Program-made: the position numbers and the translations under genes | Source of the DNA: Balanoglossus misakiensis | Taxonomy: Eukaryota > Hemichordata | Assembly: GCA_040954595.2 (NCBI GenBank) | Contig: CM082592.2 | Span: 3,596,001-3,660,000, forward strand | DNA length: 64,000 nucleotides | Direction: 5' to 3' | Notes under the pieces: generated by a model | Told to the model about the DNA's origin: nothing | Seen by the model: the letters and a program-made list of their open reading frames with translations, nothing else | The model's database searches: none | Shown here: positions 50,347 through 60,836 of the stretch, piece by piece | How positions within the stretch are numbered: the stretch's first letter is position 1 | Layout of the letters: each line of letters opens with the position of its first letter

Positions 50347-52944
50347 TCACGTTACAATTAAATATCTAGTTCTCACTACTCGGCTTAGTATTGACGACTT
50401 ATCCGCACTCCATTCCCCGTCAGACATATTAAAATTCAAGTTAGCATATTTTGGTTCAAAATGAACACAATCGGGGGGTGTCCAATGCAGACAGGAATAT
50501 ACATATTCCATCATACTCGGTGCACAACCTAGCATACAATGTAAAATGTCACTACTGGGTCTTAAACCAGATACCATTACTTGATTCCCACCCTGTGTCA
50601 TTTCATATACAGTTCCTATAACTTTTAATGACTGGACAGACCATAAGGGCAACTCTGTTATGTGATGGTTGTTGGATTTCAGAACAACCTGTAGAGTCCC
50701 GTTGACCACGGACACAGACGATGATACGAACGAGTCGACAATAGTCTCTATGGTACACATATCTGTGCTTGCTGATTCTGTTAGCGTGGTTGGGGTTGTA
50801 GGAACTACAGGGGAATATGTTGGTATTTGTTGGGAACATTGATCATTTGTGAGACCAAAGGTACGGAAGGTATTCGAACCACATATAAGCTGTTGACTTG
50901 AACAATCACAATTACACCTTGTCACTGTACAATTATAGAGCGTTCCTCCCCAAAAAGTTGTGCATAGGTGGAAATATGCGCAATACTCTCGGGGAGTTGT
51001 AGCCGACGCGCATGCGCATTTATACGTGGATGGTTGACATACAGGGACTTCATGTATAAACCGGTTATCCCATTGCACACATTCGCGATCCGGAAGTTGT
51101 TGAGTATCGCTACAACGTCCAACTTCCATGTCGTAGATCAAACACTCTGGTGAATCTGGTGTTGTGCAGTTCATTGACATAGTAGCTGTGCCCACATCCT
51201 TACAGTCTAATACGGGGTCACGGCTATCTGCGCAATCGCATTCGCAAAGGTAGCTCCGACACGCTATGTTCCAATCATTGGTTCTGTTTGACACGCGGTT
51301 ACAGTTGTTTCTTAACAAACAGTGACTAGTTTCGTTACAAGGGCACTTGTGGTTGTTAGAACATAGCGGATATGTGTGGAACGTTGTTTCACGAAACCAC
51401 GATTGACAAGGTGTGGATGCAACGTGTATGTCGCAAGAATCACCGGTCAAGCGACGATCATTACATATGCAACCACTAAAAATGTCATCTTCTTCATTAC
51501 GGCGTGTAACACTTCGTCCTTCTCCGTGCCATTTAGTGAAAGGGTGTGGAGGCGGACACATACGGCCCGAAACGCGATATTGACGCCTCGCACCCAATAT
51601 CTCATCATCCACGGCCGGGTGACATAAGGGTAGTATTTTGGGATCATTTGTACACGTTAATTTACGCGTAATACAATCACACGCGCACGGGACAAAGGTA
51701 CAATATCTATCGCCATTCCTATTGAGTAATTGTGAGCAGATAATTTCCATGTGGCAAGTTTCAGAGGCCACACCTTTTGTTCTGCAGGCACACATATGAT
51801 TAGAATTCATTTTACAAACTATATCATCCTGAACATTTCCATCGATGCAACTAAATTTGCACCGTTTTGCTTGTGTGTCCCACGTGCTTAAGTCGCAGAC
51901 GGGCTCAATATCGGCCATACACCGGGTACTGATCACGCCTCTCCCGTAGACTTCTGTTTGGGTAGTACACTCTTTAGTCTGGCAGTCGCAGTGGCATAAC
52001 TCCGCGCTGCAACTGATGACCCTCCCTCTCCAATGAGACACACATTTATTGAGATATCTACAAGTCTGTAAAACGACAGTGGCATTGTCACACCGACAAG
52101 GTACATCAGATAACGGGCACTTTTGTCCACGCCTGTCGGGCCATGCATGGGTACCTGGAGAGGCTGTTTTGCAGTAAGTTCGTTGATTTTGACAATTACA
52201 TTTACAGGAGTAGCTATCGCATTGCCTAGACCCGTTAACCATGGAACACCTCTGTGTTGGTCTATTACACAACACCTGATGTGGGGGTGCAGCAGTCCCG
52301 CACGTGCATTGACTGCTGGTCGACCGACAATATGAGTCTTGCAGGTAATCTATATCCCAATTCACGCATGGTGGGCTGTTTGTAAGTGCGTCTTGTTGTT
52401 CACAATTATCATCATCTACATTGTATATCACACACTTTTTCGTAGTTTGGCAAGCGGATGTCATAAAGCCGGTTTCTGTCTTTGTACAATACAATAAAGG
52501 ATATTGCAATTGTGTACAAGCACATCTGCATTCGAACATCTCACACTGAACGGACCACGCTGCACCTCTATCTACATAACGACAATTCAATCGCAATAAA
52601 CACCTATCGCTACTACCGCATGGACAGTGATCATCGTTGGTACACAGCGGGTACCTGTATACTTTTACCGTATTGTGCCACCTTTGGCAATGTGGTGATG
52701 GAAGATAGACATCGCAATAATCTCCTACTACGTATGGTTTGTCGCATAAACATCCAGCGAACGTCAGATCATGAGAATTAACCATCGTAGCTATGCCTCT
52801 CCCGCCTTCCTCACCCCAACCGTGTACGTTGAGAGTTTGTTGGCAGGATATATCAAATGGTAAATGAAATTTTATCGTATTAGCTACGGACAATGTTAAT
52901 AGGTGAAAGAATACAGTAATTGTTTTAACCAGTGTGACAGTCAT
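50347..52944 (-). CDS. Large secreted cysteine-rich glycoprotein with internal duplication, 865 residues
   Basis: A signal peptide (MTVTLVKTITVFFHLLTLSV) is followed by about 840 residues with roughly one cysteine in ten. The first ~235 residues and about 455-690 are diverged copies of one another: GCLCDKPYVVGDYCDVYLP and GCICNDRRLTGDSCDIHVA, YPLCTNDDHCPC and YPLCSNNHKCPC, FECRCACT and YLCECDCA. A Pro/Thr-rich linker (PTYSPVVPTTPTTLTES) leads to a C-terminal domain with a few cysteines. There is no transmembrane segment, so the protein is probably secreted. The CxCxC module is shared with the membrane protein at 5025-6026. The minus strand is open over the whole 2.6 kb. Confidence 0.85.
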   Translation of the reverse strand: MTVTLVKTITVFFHLLTLSVANTIKFHLPFDISCQQTLNVHGWGEEGGRGIATMVNSHDLTFAGCLCDKPYVVGDYCDVYLPSPHCQRWHNTVKVYRYPLCTNDDHCPCGSSDRCLLRLNCRYVDRGAAWSVQCEMFECRCACTQLQYPLLYCTKTETGFMTSACQTTKKCVIYNVDDDNCEQQDALTNSPPCVNWDIDYLQDSYCRSTSSQCTCGTAAPPHQVLCNRPTQRCSMVNGSRQCDSYSCKCNCQNQRTYCKTASPGTHAWPDRRGQKCPLSDVPCRCDNATVVLQTCRYLNKCVSHWRGRVISCSAELCHCDCQTKECTTQTEVYGRGVISTRCMADIEPVCDLSTWDTQAKRCKFSCIDGNVQDDIVCKMNSNHMCACRTKGVASETCHMEIICSQLLNRNGDRYCTFVPCACDCITRKLTCTNDPKILPLCHPAVDDEILGARRQYRVSGRMCPPPHPFTKWHGEGRSVTRRNEEDDIFSGCICNDRRLTGDSCDIHVASTPCQSWFRETTFHTYPLCSNNHKCPCNETSHCLLRNNCNRVSNRTNDWNIACRSYLCECDCADSRDPVLDCKDVGTATMSMNCTTPDSPECLIYDMEVGRCSDTQQLPDRECVQWDNRFIHEVPVCQPSTYKCACASATTPREYCAYFHLCTTFWGGTLYNCTVTRCNCDCSSQQLICGSNTFRTFGLTNDQCSQQIPTYSPVVPTTPTTLTESASTDMCTIETIVDSFVSSSVSVVNGTLQVVLKSNNHHITELPLWSVQSLKVIGTVYEMTQGGNQVMVSGLRPSSDILHCMLGCAPSMMEYVYSCLHWTPPDCVHFEPKYANLNFNMSDGEWSADKSSILSRVVRTRYLIVT

Positions 52945-53205
52945 TGCTCACGGCCACCAACTGACTAGTTATTATATTAATACATGAAGTTACTTTGACA
53001 TGACGTTTGTATTTGGAGAAGAGTTGACACAACGACAGTGAGAATCAAATTGCGCACACACGGGTTACGTGTGTTAGCCTGGATATCACGATCATACACC
53101 AGATTCAACTGAGTCAAACTATAACCGCTTCATAAATATAGAGCGGGAATTCTTTGAGTCGCATATATGGCTACATCTAGGTGATTGGATAATTTGTCTA
53201 CATAA
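52945..53205. other. Short intergenic stretch
   Basis: No gene. It ends at a complete transposable element at 53206. Confidence 0.4.
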
Positions 53206-53996
53206 GGCTGCATTCACAAACACCTCTGGAGGGGGGGACAGGAGAATTGAGGGGGGGATTTGAAAAAATTAAGGGTATGTAAGGGGAGGGGGATTTGAAA
53301 TAATTTAGGGACTGAAAGGGGGGGGGGACTTGAACACTTTGACGACTAAATATTTATTTTGAGTCCACAAAAATGCAGTTTCGCGCCCTTTATTTTACAA
53401 AATTTTCTAATGTGGGAGGGGGAAACCTCCTGCCACACCCACCCCCTCAATTCATCAACACCTTTCAATCATTGACTGGTTTATCTAGTGACCCAGGTCA
53501 GGGGATTTGCACCCACCCCATGATAACTTTGCTCGGCGACGGTTAAATTTGTCCTCCCCAACAAACCGGTAGTTGAGTTAATTTGCTTTTGCCGGGTTCC
53601 TTAAAATGCAGCTTTGAGCTCTGTATTTTATAAAATTTTCTTACGTGGGAGGGGGACACCCCCTCCCAAACCCACCCCCTTCAATTCTCGGTTTACAATG
53701 TCTCCCAACACAGAATACAAATACTTAAAAAATAAAAACAATGTTCAGTGAGGGGGTACATCAGTTTCAAATTCTTTTCATGGGAGCGCTGTTTTTCTTT
53801 TTTTTACAAGATAGGTGATGTGTTTTGCTCTGTGAAAGAAAATGGGGGGGGGGGATTCAAAATTTTGGTAGTTCGGAAGGGGGGGATTTGGAAATATTTC
53901 GGCTGTGTACGGGAGGCATGTGAAAATTAGCGGTAAAAAAAATTGAATTCTCCCGCCCCGCCCCCCCCCCCTCCAGAGGTGTTTGTGAATGCAACC
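53206..53996. mobile_element. G-rich MITE-like element, complete, 791 bp
   Basis: The ends are long inverted repeats: TGCATTCACAAACACCTCTG at the left and CAGAGGTGTTTGTGAATGCA at the right, followed inward by runs of G and C. Internal blocks are shared with the degraded copy at 6170-6575. No transposase is encoded. G/C homopolymer runs may be assembly-sensitive. Confidence 0.88.
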
Positions 53997-54211
53997 TAAG
54001 GGTATTTCGCAAAACATCCCGTAGGCTGTGGTTTGGATTTGAATAATCATGGTTGACGGTATAGATTGACTTTTACAAACGGGGTCAAACGGCCATTATG
54101 GCACAACGCTTTCGAGAAAATTGCGTCCCCTTACTAACTGTAAGATTTTTCAATGTATTCCCCGCATACAAGTACTCGCTATATATTCATGGATATCATA
54201 TGTGAGATTGT

Positions 54212-54451
54212 ATGGCAATGAAAGCCATAAATCCAGTGAATTTATCGAGACACACAATACGCCTTGCCAGTAGACTGACTTTTTCACATTTGCATAATCT
54301 TACCATAATGCGCCTTAGAATGGGCAGGTTGCGTGACGAAGTTCTAATGTTGTACCAGGTTTTGGGGATCCATACGCGTTCTCTCGCGCCAACAACACCC
54401 CGATCAAATCTCCGTAATAATATTAACGTGATTCACAGGGTCTCTACTTAA
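54212..54451 (+). CDS. Possible small basic protein upstream of the metalloprotease gene
   Basis: 79 residues, arginine-rich, with a CTATATATTC TATA-like sequence about 33 nt before its ATG. The next gene begins 28 bp after its stop. No homology or domain is recognised, so it may be an upstream leader ORF or a chance frame. Confidence 0.3.
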   Translation: MAMKAINPVNLSRHTIRLASRLTFSHLHNLTIMRLRMGRLRDEVLMLYQVLGIHTRSLAPTTPRSNLRNNINVIHRVST

Positions 54452-54479
54452 ACAGCTCTATGTGCTTGGTAAACATATA

Positions 54480-55157
54480 ATGTTTTCGCAGTCAGGAGTT
54501 ATTGTCACATTTGTCACTTTAATATTGTATGTTTTGATGACACACGGTGACCCGGCATCTAAGCGACATTCCTACTGTTTGAAATTCAACACTCTACCTG
54601 GAGTAAGCTTAACAGAGGCGAGGGAAATAATTCCAGGGGCATTATACCAAGCATGGCCAGGTCACGAATTTAGAGAAAACTGTTCAGATCCGAGACGGAT
54701 CACAATTCATTCAAGAAACAAATTGTATAAAATCAAACACAACGGATTACGGGGTCGGTTTAGCGACCTAGCTATTGCACATGCATGGACAGAAGCCAAA
54801 ACGATAGTTTTAAATCGGAAGGATCTATATGGGTTTAAGACAAGGATCTCGGTCGTCGACAGGTCTGACCGTTACGCGGATTGGTGTTTTATCTCCAACA
54901 ATACAGAATCATTGTACAGCGCGTGTTCGCTTTGTTTGCATCGCCTGAATTTCACTTCCGTTGGGGCAAAATGTAAGGCAATTGTGATTGACGTCGGTTT
55001 CATTATAGCGCACGAAATAGGACATGTTATCGGCCACGATCATGAAGAAACGGGAGTGATGAGGCGATTCTTACGGAGTCCCCTAGAACCAATAGCAACA
55101 GAAATATCTGATTTATACCCTAGAATAAACGCACAATTGACACGCCCTCTAGGGTGA
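54480..55157 (+). CDS. Secreted matrixin-like zinc metalloprotease, 225 residues
   Basis: The first in-frame ATG (54480) gives a signal peptide (MFSQSGVIVTFVTLILYVLM). The catalytic zinc motif HEIGHVIGHDH is at residues 178-188, followed by a short EETGVM that can act as the Met-turn. Upstream, YCLKFNTLPGVSLTEAREI and FSDLAIAHAW fit the first strand and the S-loop region of the metzincin catalytic domain. At 225 residues it is a minimal catalytic form: no propeptide cysteine switch and no hemopexin domain. Known relatives cleave extracellular matrix and cytokines. The natural inference is a secreted enzyme acting on host extracellular proteins. Confidence 0.85.
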   Translation: MFSQSGVIVTFVTLILYVLMTHGDPASKRHSYCLKFNTLPGVSLTEAREIIPGALYQAWPGHEFRENCSDPRRITIHSRNKLYKIKHNGLRGRFSDLAIAHAWTEAKTIVLNRKDLYGFKTRISVVDRSDRYADWCFISNNTESLYSACSLCLHRLNFTSVGAKCKAIVIDVGFIIAHEIGHVIGHDHEETGVMRRFLRSPLEPIATEISDLYPRINAQLTRPLG

Positions 55158-55169
55158 CGTATGCTGATT

Positions 55170-55250
55170 CCTAGGCTGTGTTCGTGTTAAGTGTGGGATG
55201 ACGCATGCGTACGTGATTCACCCTGACGGCCACGATCACGCCAATTGAGT
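55170..55250 (+). pseudogene. Possible decayed fragment of a BTB-protein paralogue
   Basis: The plus strand reads VKCGMTHAYVIHPDG before a stop, resembling VNFGMTQLYVFHNDG in the protein at 57889-59934. DNA blocks GGGATGACGCA and TACGTG are shared. It sits just upstream of the satellite array, 2.6 kb from the intact gene. Confidence 0.4.
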
Positions 55251-55263
55251 GACTACATTCTCC

Positions 55264-57822
55264 TTGTCTGCTGACGAGACGCATGCGAACGTGGGTACCC
55301 CACGACTGAGATTGACGACCTTGTACTACATGCAAAGTCCGTGAATGTCTTTGTATGACAGGCATGGTGTCTGCGCGAATGCATTACATACACAGGCTTT
55401 CGTAACCTGACGTTGGTGGCGTTCCACATTCTCCTCGCTTTCCAAAAGGGTAGTAGGTACAAGAAAATGCCTTGATGGCATGACATATTATTGTATTTCT
55501 ATTTTGGATTTAAAGGGCCAATCGGCAATATATACATACTGAATAAACATATTCATTCATTCATTCATTCATTCGTTCATTCCCCACGATGTAGATTGGA
55601 TTGTAGGAGACGACCTTGTCAACAAATCCCACGGGGGTTTACTACCTACAACGTTCATGCATGCATGTGTCTGCTGACGAGACGCATGCGAACGTGGGTA
55701 CCCCACGACTGAGATTGACGACCTTGTATAAGTCCGTGAATGTCTTGTACTATGACAGGCATGGTGTCTGCGCGAATGCATTACATACACAGGCTTTCGT
55801 AACCTGACGTTGGTGGCGTTCCACATTCTCCTCGCTTTCCAAAAGGGTAGTAGATACAAGAAAATGCCTTGATGGCATGACATATTATTGTATTTCTATT
55901 TTGGATTTAAAGGGCCAATCGGCAATATATACATACTGAATAAACATATTCATTCATTCATTCATTCATTCGTTCATTCCCCACGATGTAGATTGGATTG
56001 TAGGATACGACCTTGTCAACAAATCCCACGGGGGTTTACTACCTACAACGTTCATGCATGCATGTGTCTGCTGACGAGACGCATGCGAACGTGGGTACCC
56101 CACGACTGAGATTGACGACCTTGTACTACATGCAAAGTCCGTGAATGTCTTTGTATGACAGGCATGGTGTCTGCGCGAATGCATTACATACACAGGCTTT
56201 CGTAACCTGACGTTGGTGGCGTTCCACATTCTCCTCGCTTTCCAAAAGGGTAGTAGGTACAAGAAAATGCCTTGATGGCATGACATATTATTGTATTTCT
56301 ATTTTGGATTTAAAGGGCCAATCGGCAATATATACATACTGAATAAACATATTCATTCATTCATTCATTCATTCGTTCATTCCCCACGATGTAGATTGGA
56401 TTGTAGGAGACGACCTTGTCAACAAATCCCACGGGGGTTTACTACCTACAACGTTCATGCATGCATGTGTCTGCTGACGAGACGCATGCGAACGTGGGTA
56501 CCCCACGACTGAGATTGACGACCTTGTATAAGTCCGTGAATGTCTTGTACTATGACAGGCATGGTGTCTGCGCGAATGCATTACATACACAGGCTTTCGT
56601 AACCTGACGTTGGTGGCGTTCCACATTCTCCTCGCTTTCCAAAAGGGTAGTAGATACAAGAAAATGCCTTGATGGCATGACATATTATTGTATTTCTATT
56701 TTGGATTTAAAGGGCCAATCGGCAATATATACATACTGAATAAACATATTCATTCATTCATTCATTCATTCGTTCATTCCCCACGATGTAGATTGGATTG
56801 TAGGATACGACCTTGTCAACAAATCCCACGGGGGTTTACTACCTACAACGTTCATGCATGCATGTGTCTGCTGACGAGACGCATGCGAACGTGGGTACCC
56901 CACGACTGAGATTGACGACCTTGTACTACATGCAAAGTCCGTGAATGTCTTTGTATGACAGGCATGGTGTCTGCGCGAATGCATTACATACACAGGCTTT
57001 CGTAACCTGACGTTGGTGGCGTTCCACATTCTCCTCGCTTTCCAAAAGGGTAGTAGGTACAAGAAAATGCCTTGATGGCATGACATATTATTGTATTTCT
57101 ATTTTGGATTTAAAGGGCCAATCGGCAATATATACATACTGAATAAACATATTCATTCATTCATTCATTCATTCGTTCATTCCCCACGATGTAGATTGGA
57201 TTGTAGGAGACGACCTTGTCAACAAATCCCACGGGGGTTTACTACCTACAACGTTCATGCATGCATGTGTCTGCTGACGAGACGCATGCGAACGTGGGTA
57301 CCCCACGACTGAGATTGACGACCTTGTACTACATGCAAAGTCCGTGAATGTCTTTGTATGACAGGCATGGTGTCTGCGCGAATGCATTACATACACAGGC
57401 TTTCGTAACCCGACGTTGGTGGCGTTCCACATTCTCCTCGCTTTCCAAAAGGGTAGTAGATACAAGAAAATGCCTTGATGGCATGACATATTATTGTATT
57501 TCTATTTTGGATTTAAAGGGCCAATCGGCAATATATACATACTGAATAAACATATTCATTCATTCATTCATTCATTCGTTCATTCCCCACGATGTAGATT
57601 GGATTGTAGGAGACGACCTTGTCAACAAATCCCACGGGGGTTTACTACCTACAACGTTCATGCATGCATGTGTCTGCTGACGAGACGCATGCGAACGTGG
57701 GTACCCCACGACTGAGATTGACGACCTTGTATAATTCCGTGAATGTCTTGTACTATGATAGGCATGGTGTCTGCGCGAATGCATTACATACACAGGCTTT
57801 CGTAACCCGACGTTGGTGGCGT
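55264..57822. repeat. Satellite array, units of 403 and 397 bp, A-B-A-B-A-A-B' order
   Basis: Unit boundaries measured at CTGCTGACGAGAC fall at 55268, 55671, 56068, 56471, 56868, 57271 and 57674 (spacing 403, 397, 403, 397, 403, 403). The two unit types differ mainly in a 6-bp change around CTACATGCAAAGTCC or ATAAGTCC. Each unit has an (ATTC)n run after GAATAAACAT and a GCATGCATGC palindrome. Both strands show false open frames. Confidence 0.95.
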
Positions 57823-57888
57823 CAACATTTTTGTATGTATGGCAATAACCATCCGCCAGCCCATTCAAACCATTTAAACTGTATAACC

Positions 57889-59934
57889 ATGACACATCGT
57901 CCGGTCGTGATCTGCACACATGGCACTCAAGAGTTATACTCGGTCGGGTTTGATGAACTCGACCAAAAATTACCCTTCCTCGGTGGCTATGTCAGGTATA
58001 ACGACGCTGATCGGACCAATAGACGTGGAGGTAATGACAATTACATTTTGGATCTTCATACGCTAGATTTAAATATCCCGGTGGAAATATGGAAACTGTT
58101 ATTCTTTTACGTGCAACACGAACACATCCCACAAGACGGATGGGTGAACGTTACCAATATATTGGAAATCACTCGTGTAGCGGACATGCTGTTAGTGCCT
58201 GGATTCATGCAAGAACTAACGAAAGTTATTTTGATGTCTAATGACCGCGATTCTCGCATAGATTGCTTTGCCTGTGATACGCCTGTGCACGTGAAAGCTG
58301 GACTAGAGTATTTCAAGTTCCTCGTGGAAAATTTCGGCGACAGTACACCTGTATATTCGGATTTGACAGACGCAGTTGCGTGCACTCTGGCAGCAAAGAC
58401 CATTTGGATATGGCATCATCACGTGGGCGACATTTGGGAGAAAGAACACGTGAACCGATTTGCTAAGCGACGCAAGAGTTATTTTGATATAGAACGTCAT
58501 GTTTTCTATACAGTGTTGGCCTGGTTGCGAATTCGCCAAACGGACCTGTCTTCGAGACTGGACCTTCTTATCGGATTGCCTAACACAACCGCCGTATTAG
58601 AAACCGAAATTATTACGAAGATTATGGAAGAAATTTTCAGTAATCGTGCCCAAGGTCAGGAGTGGTGGTCTAGAAGAAAGAAGACGCCGCTTCCCGTTCA
58701 TCTTCACGACACTTCATTCAGGCAAGAGATAACAAACATGAGAAGAGAAAATCCAGCTGATATGACATATGTAAAAACTTCCACGTTACAATTGTCGTGC
58801 AACGAACTTACAATCTTAAACGATTTTACAGGCAACTTTCGTAAGTTTACTATAGTAAATGAACCCGAACAAGATGGACGCGACACAGTTGAATACCTGC
58901 AGTACCTTTACGATCTTCTGGTTTCTGACGACGACCGGTTTTTGTATTCATTTGACACGCGCAAGGGCAGAATTATATTTCGAGCAATCGACATAGGTGG
59001 AATCTCCGACCGCGATACGGCTGGTACGTCAGAAGGTGTCCCGAGAATTGGGTGGGACTTGGTCGTGGGTTGCTCTAAGCCATTCCAGCCCCAGCTTGGG
59101 GGTGAGGGGATCGTTCAAGCAGTAAAAGTCGCGAACACGTTTTTTGTTAATTTTGGGATGACGCAATTGTACGTGTTTCACAATGATGGATATTGGTTGG
59201 TATACGACGACCCTGGTCAAGTATCCCACGTTGAAAAAATGCCGTACCTGACGCTGAAAAGCGCCCCCGGGAATACGACACGCGCGGTCAGTTATTGCGT
59301 CCGCAGAGAAGGTGAAAACAGTTTGATAATATACGCAATCGCTCGGAATAAAGAAATGTTCAGGATGCGGGTTGCGAAGGATCTGTTTCAACAAAAACTC
59401 CAAACAAGCCTAGTAACCGGAGATGACTCTGCAGAGGTATACCTTCCAATGACATATCCCGACCTGGGGTTCTGTACCAAAGAATTACCAAGTATATTCG
59501 ATGTCCCCCATGTCGGGCTTGTTGTGGTGGGTGGGTTTTCATTAACTCACGACCAAGATTGGGATATGCTCGACTACCCACCCCCTTGCGTTAAATTGGA
59601 ATGTCACATTTTACATTCTGAGAACGAAACTACCGCCGAGGTTAGTTGCAAATGGGTGAAAAAAGTGTATGTGAGTAGGCCTACGTCCGACGCCAGCCTA
59701 CCGACTTGCGTACCAATATTGTGTTATGGTCCCGACAGATCGTTAAAGGGGTACGCCAGCCGTGGACAAATCACCTTATTTTCTGGAGACCGTAAATGTG
59801 CATTTACAAGGCGTGTGTTCAACTGTTATGTCATAATATTGGATTTGGTCAACGACACATTAACGCTGCAAAGACGAACCGGATTGCAAGAATACCTGCC
59901 CGACACGGATGCACTGATACACGGCCAATGTTAG
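57889..59934 (+). CDS. BTB-like protein, about 681 residues, with beta-rich C-terminal half
   Basis: The open frame runs back into the satellite array, but the array is not part of the gene. ATGs at 57835 and 57889 are both in frame; I chose 57889 because ACCATGA fits a start context. The N-terminal ~110 residues resemble BTB: an HGTQELYSVGFDEL strand, an IWKLLFFYVQHEHIP segment, and an ILEITRVADMLLVPGFM helix pair. About residues 190-290 fit a BACK-like helical region. The last ~350 residues are strand-rich, perhaps a divergent kelch propeller. It shares the BTB-like region with the protein at 21077-22333. Kelch-BTB proteins commonly act as Cullin-3 adaptors; a role in ubiquitination is inferred. 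Confidence 0.72.
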   Translation: MTHRPVVICTHGTQELYSVGFDELDQKLPFLGGYVRYNDADRTNRRGGNDNYILDLHTLDLNIPVEIWKLLFFYVQHEHIPQDGWVNVTNILEITRVADMLLVPGFMQELTKVILMSNDRDSRIDCFACDTPVHVKAGLEYFKFLVENFGDSTPVYSDLTDAVACTLAAKTIWIWHHHVGDIWEKEHVNRFAKRRKSYFDIERHVFYTVLAWLRIRQTDLSSRLDLLIGLPNTTAVLETEIITKIMEEIFSNRAQGQEWWSRRKKTPLPVHLHDTSFRQEITNMRRENPADMTYVKTSTLQLSCNELTILNDFTGNFRKFTIVNEPEQDGRDTVEYLQYLYDLLVSDDDRFLYSFDTRKGRIIFRAIDIGGISDRDTAGTSEGVPRIGWDLVVGCSKPFQPQLGGEGIVQAVKVANTFFVNFGMTQLYVFHNDGYWLVYDDPGQVSHVEKMPYLTLKSAPGNTTRAVSYCVRREGENSLIIYAIARNKEMFRMRVAKDLFQQKLQTSLVTGDDSAEVYLPMTYPDLGFCTKELPSIFDVPHVGLVVVGGFSLTHDQDWDMLDYPPPCVKLECHILHSENETTAEVSCKWVKKVYVSRPTSDASLPTCVPILCYGPDRSLKGYASRGQITLFSGDRKCAFTRRVFNCYVIILDLVNDTLTLQRRTGLQEYLPDTDALIHGQC

Positions 59935-60836
59935 GCTTTACTCCTGCGAACGAACCAAACCCACATTAACGTGTTAAAGTGAAATGCAAATGGCAGAAAA
60001 CAACATTCGCGAGCGAAATAATAACGAAAAAAATACCACGATGTACCGGCTTTTGCACAGGCCCGATTTTCGCCCGATTTTCTAAACGTATATGACACAG
60101 AAGGGATTATTTTTTATTAAATTGTTGTTTGGACCAACTCCTCAATGTTTTTATTTGTTGTAATGTCACTATACATTCGTGTAATGTGAATAAATGTTCC
60201 TTTTCAAACCATAACCGTTCATGTCCCGTCGCAGTGAATGAATGAATGAACGAACGAATGATGAATGACGGAAGGAATTAATGAATGAATGACAGAATTA
60301 ATGAATGAATTTGAAGGCTGCACCAGCAAACTGGACATAGGAGATGGCGCGTGTCATCCTTTAAACTGAGAGAGCCTGTTAGTCGTAATCAGGGAGTGTG
60401 ATAAGTATAAGTATAAGTGGCCGTTAGAGGGCGCGTATTCGAACAACCATGTCATGTCGCTGCAATGAATTTGAAGGCTGCACCAGCAAACTGGACATAG
60501 GGAAGTACGCTTTATCGTTCACAAGTGTATAATTGTACATGTGAATGTCAGCGGGCACTTTGTCTACAAGGCATATCGTGTGTAAGTACTCGTTTCATGC
60601 AGGCGCATATTTGGACATTTGACCGTTAAAGGGTGTGATAGTTATAAAAATCATTCGGGTATAAGTACGGTAATACGCGTGTCATGCGTGGGTTTTCGGT
60701 CAGCGGAAAAGGATACGTCATGTTTGTGGACCTACATTTAACAAACATACAGACAAGAACGTGTTTTTTCCAACATATGTCTTTATTACCAGAGAATGAG
60801 CGAGACACAACGGGATTTCTCGACATTTATAACGCC
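59935..60836. other. Intergenic stretch with microsatellite and short duplication
   Basis: Contains the 3' end of the BTB gene with a GTGAATAAATG signal near 60188, a (GAAT)n run at about 60238-60312, and a 40-bp segment (AAGGCTGCACCAGCAAACTG) repeated at about 60312 and 60474. No gene is seen. Confidence 0.6.

Noticed and set aside
53778-54050. Open frames around 53.8-54.0 kb
   Set aside because: They lie in the G-rich transposable element and contain G/C runs; no support as genes.
55264-57822. Repeated open frames of 60-115 residues on both strands
   Set aside because: They recur with every satellite unit and track the repeat, not a gene; no domain and no codon signature.
57619-57888. Extended N-terminus of the BTB protein into the satellite
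   Set aside because: It would add satellite-encoded residues to the protein; the ATG at 57889 has a better context and sits beyond the array.
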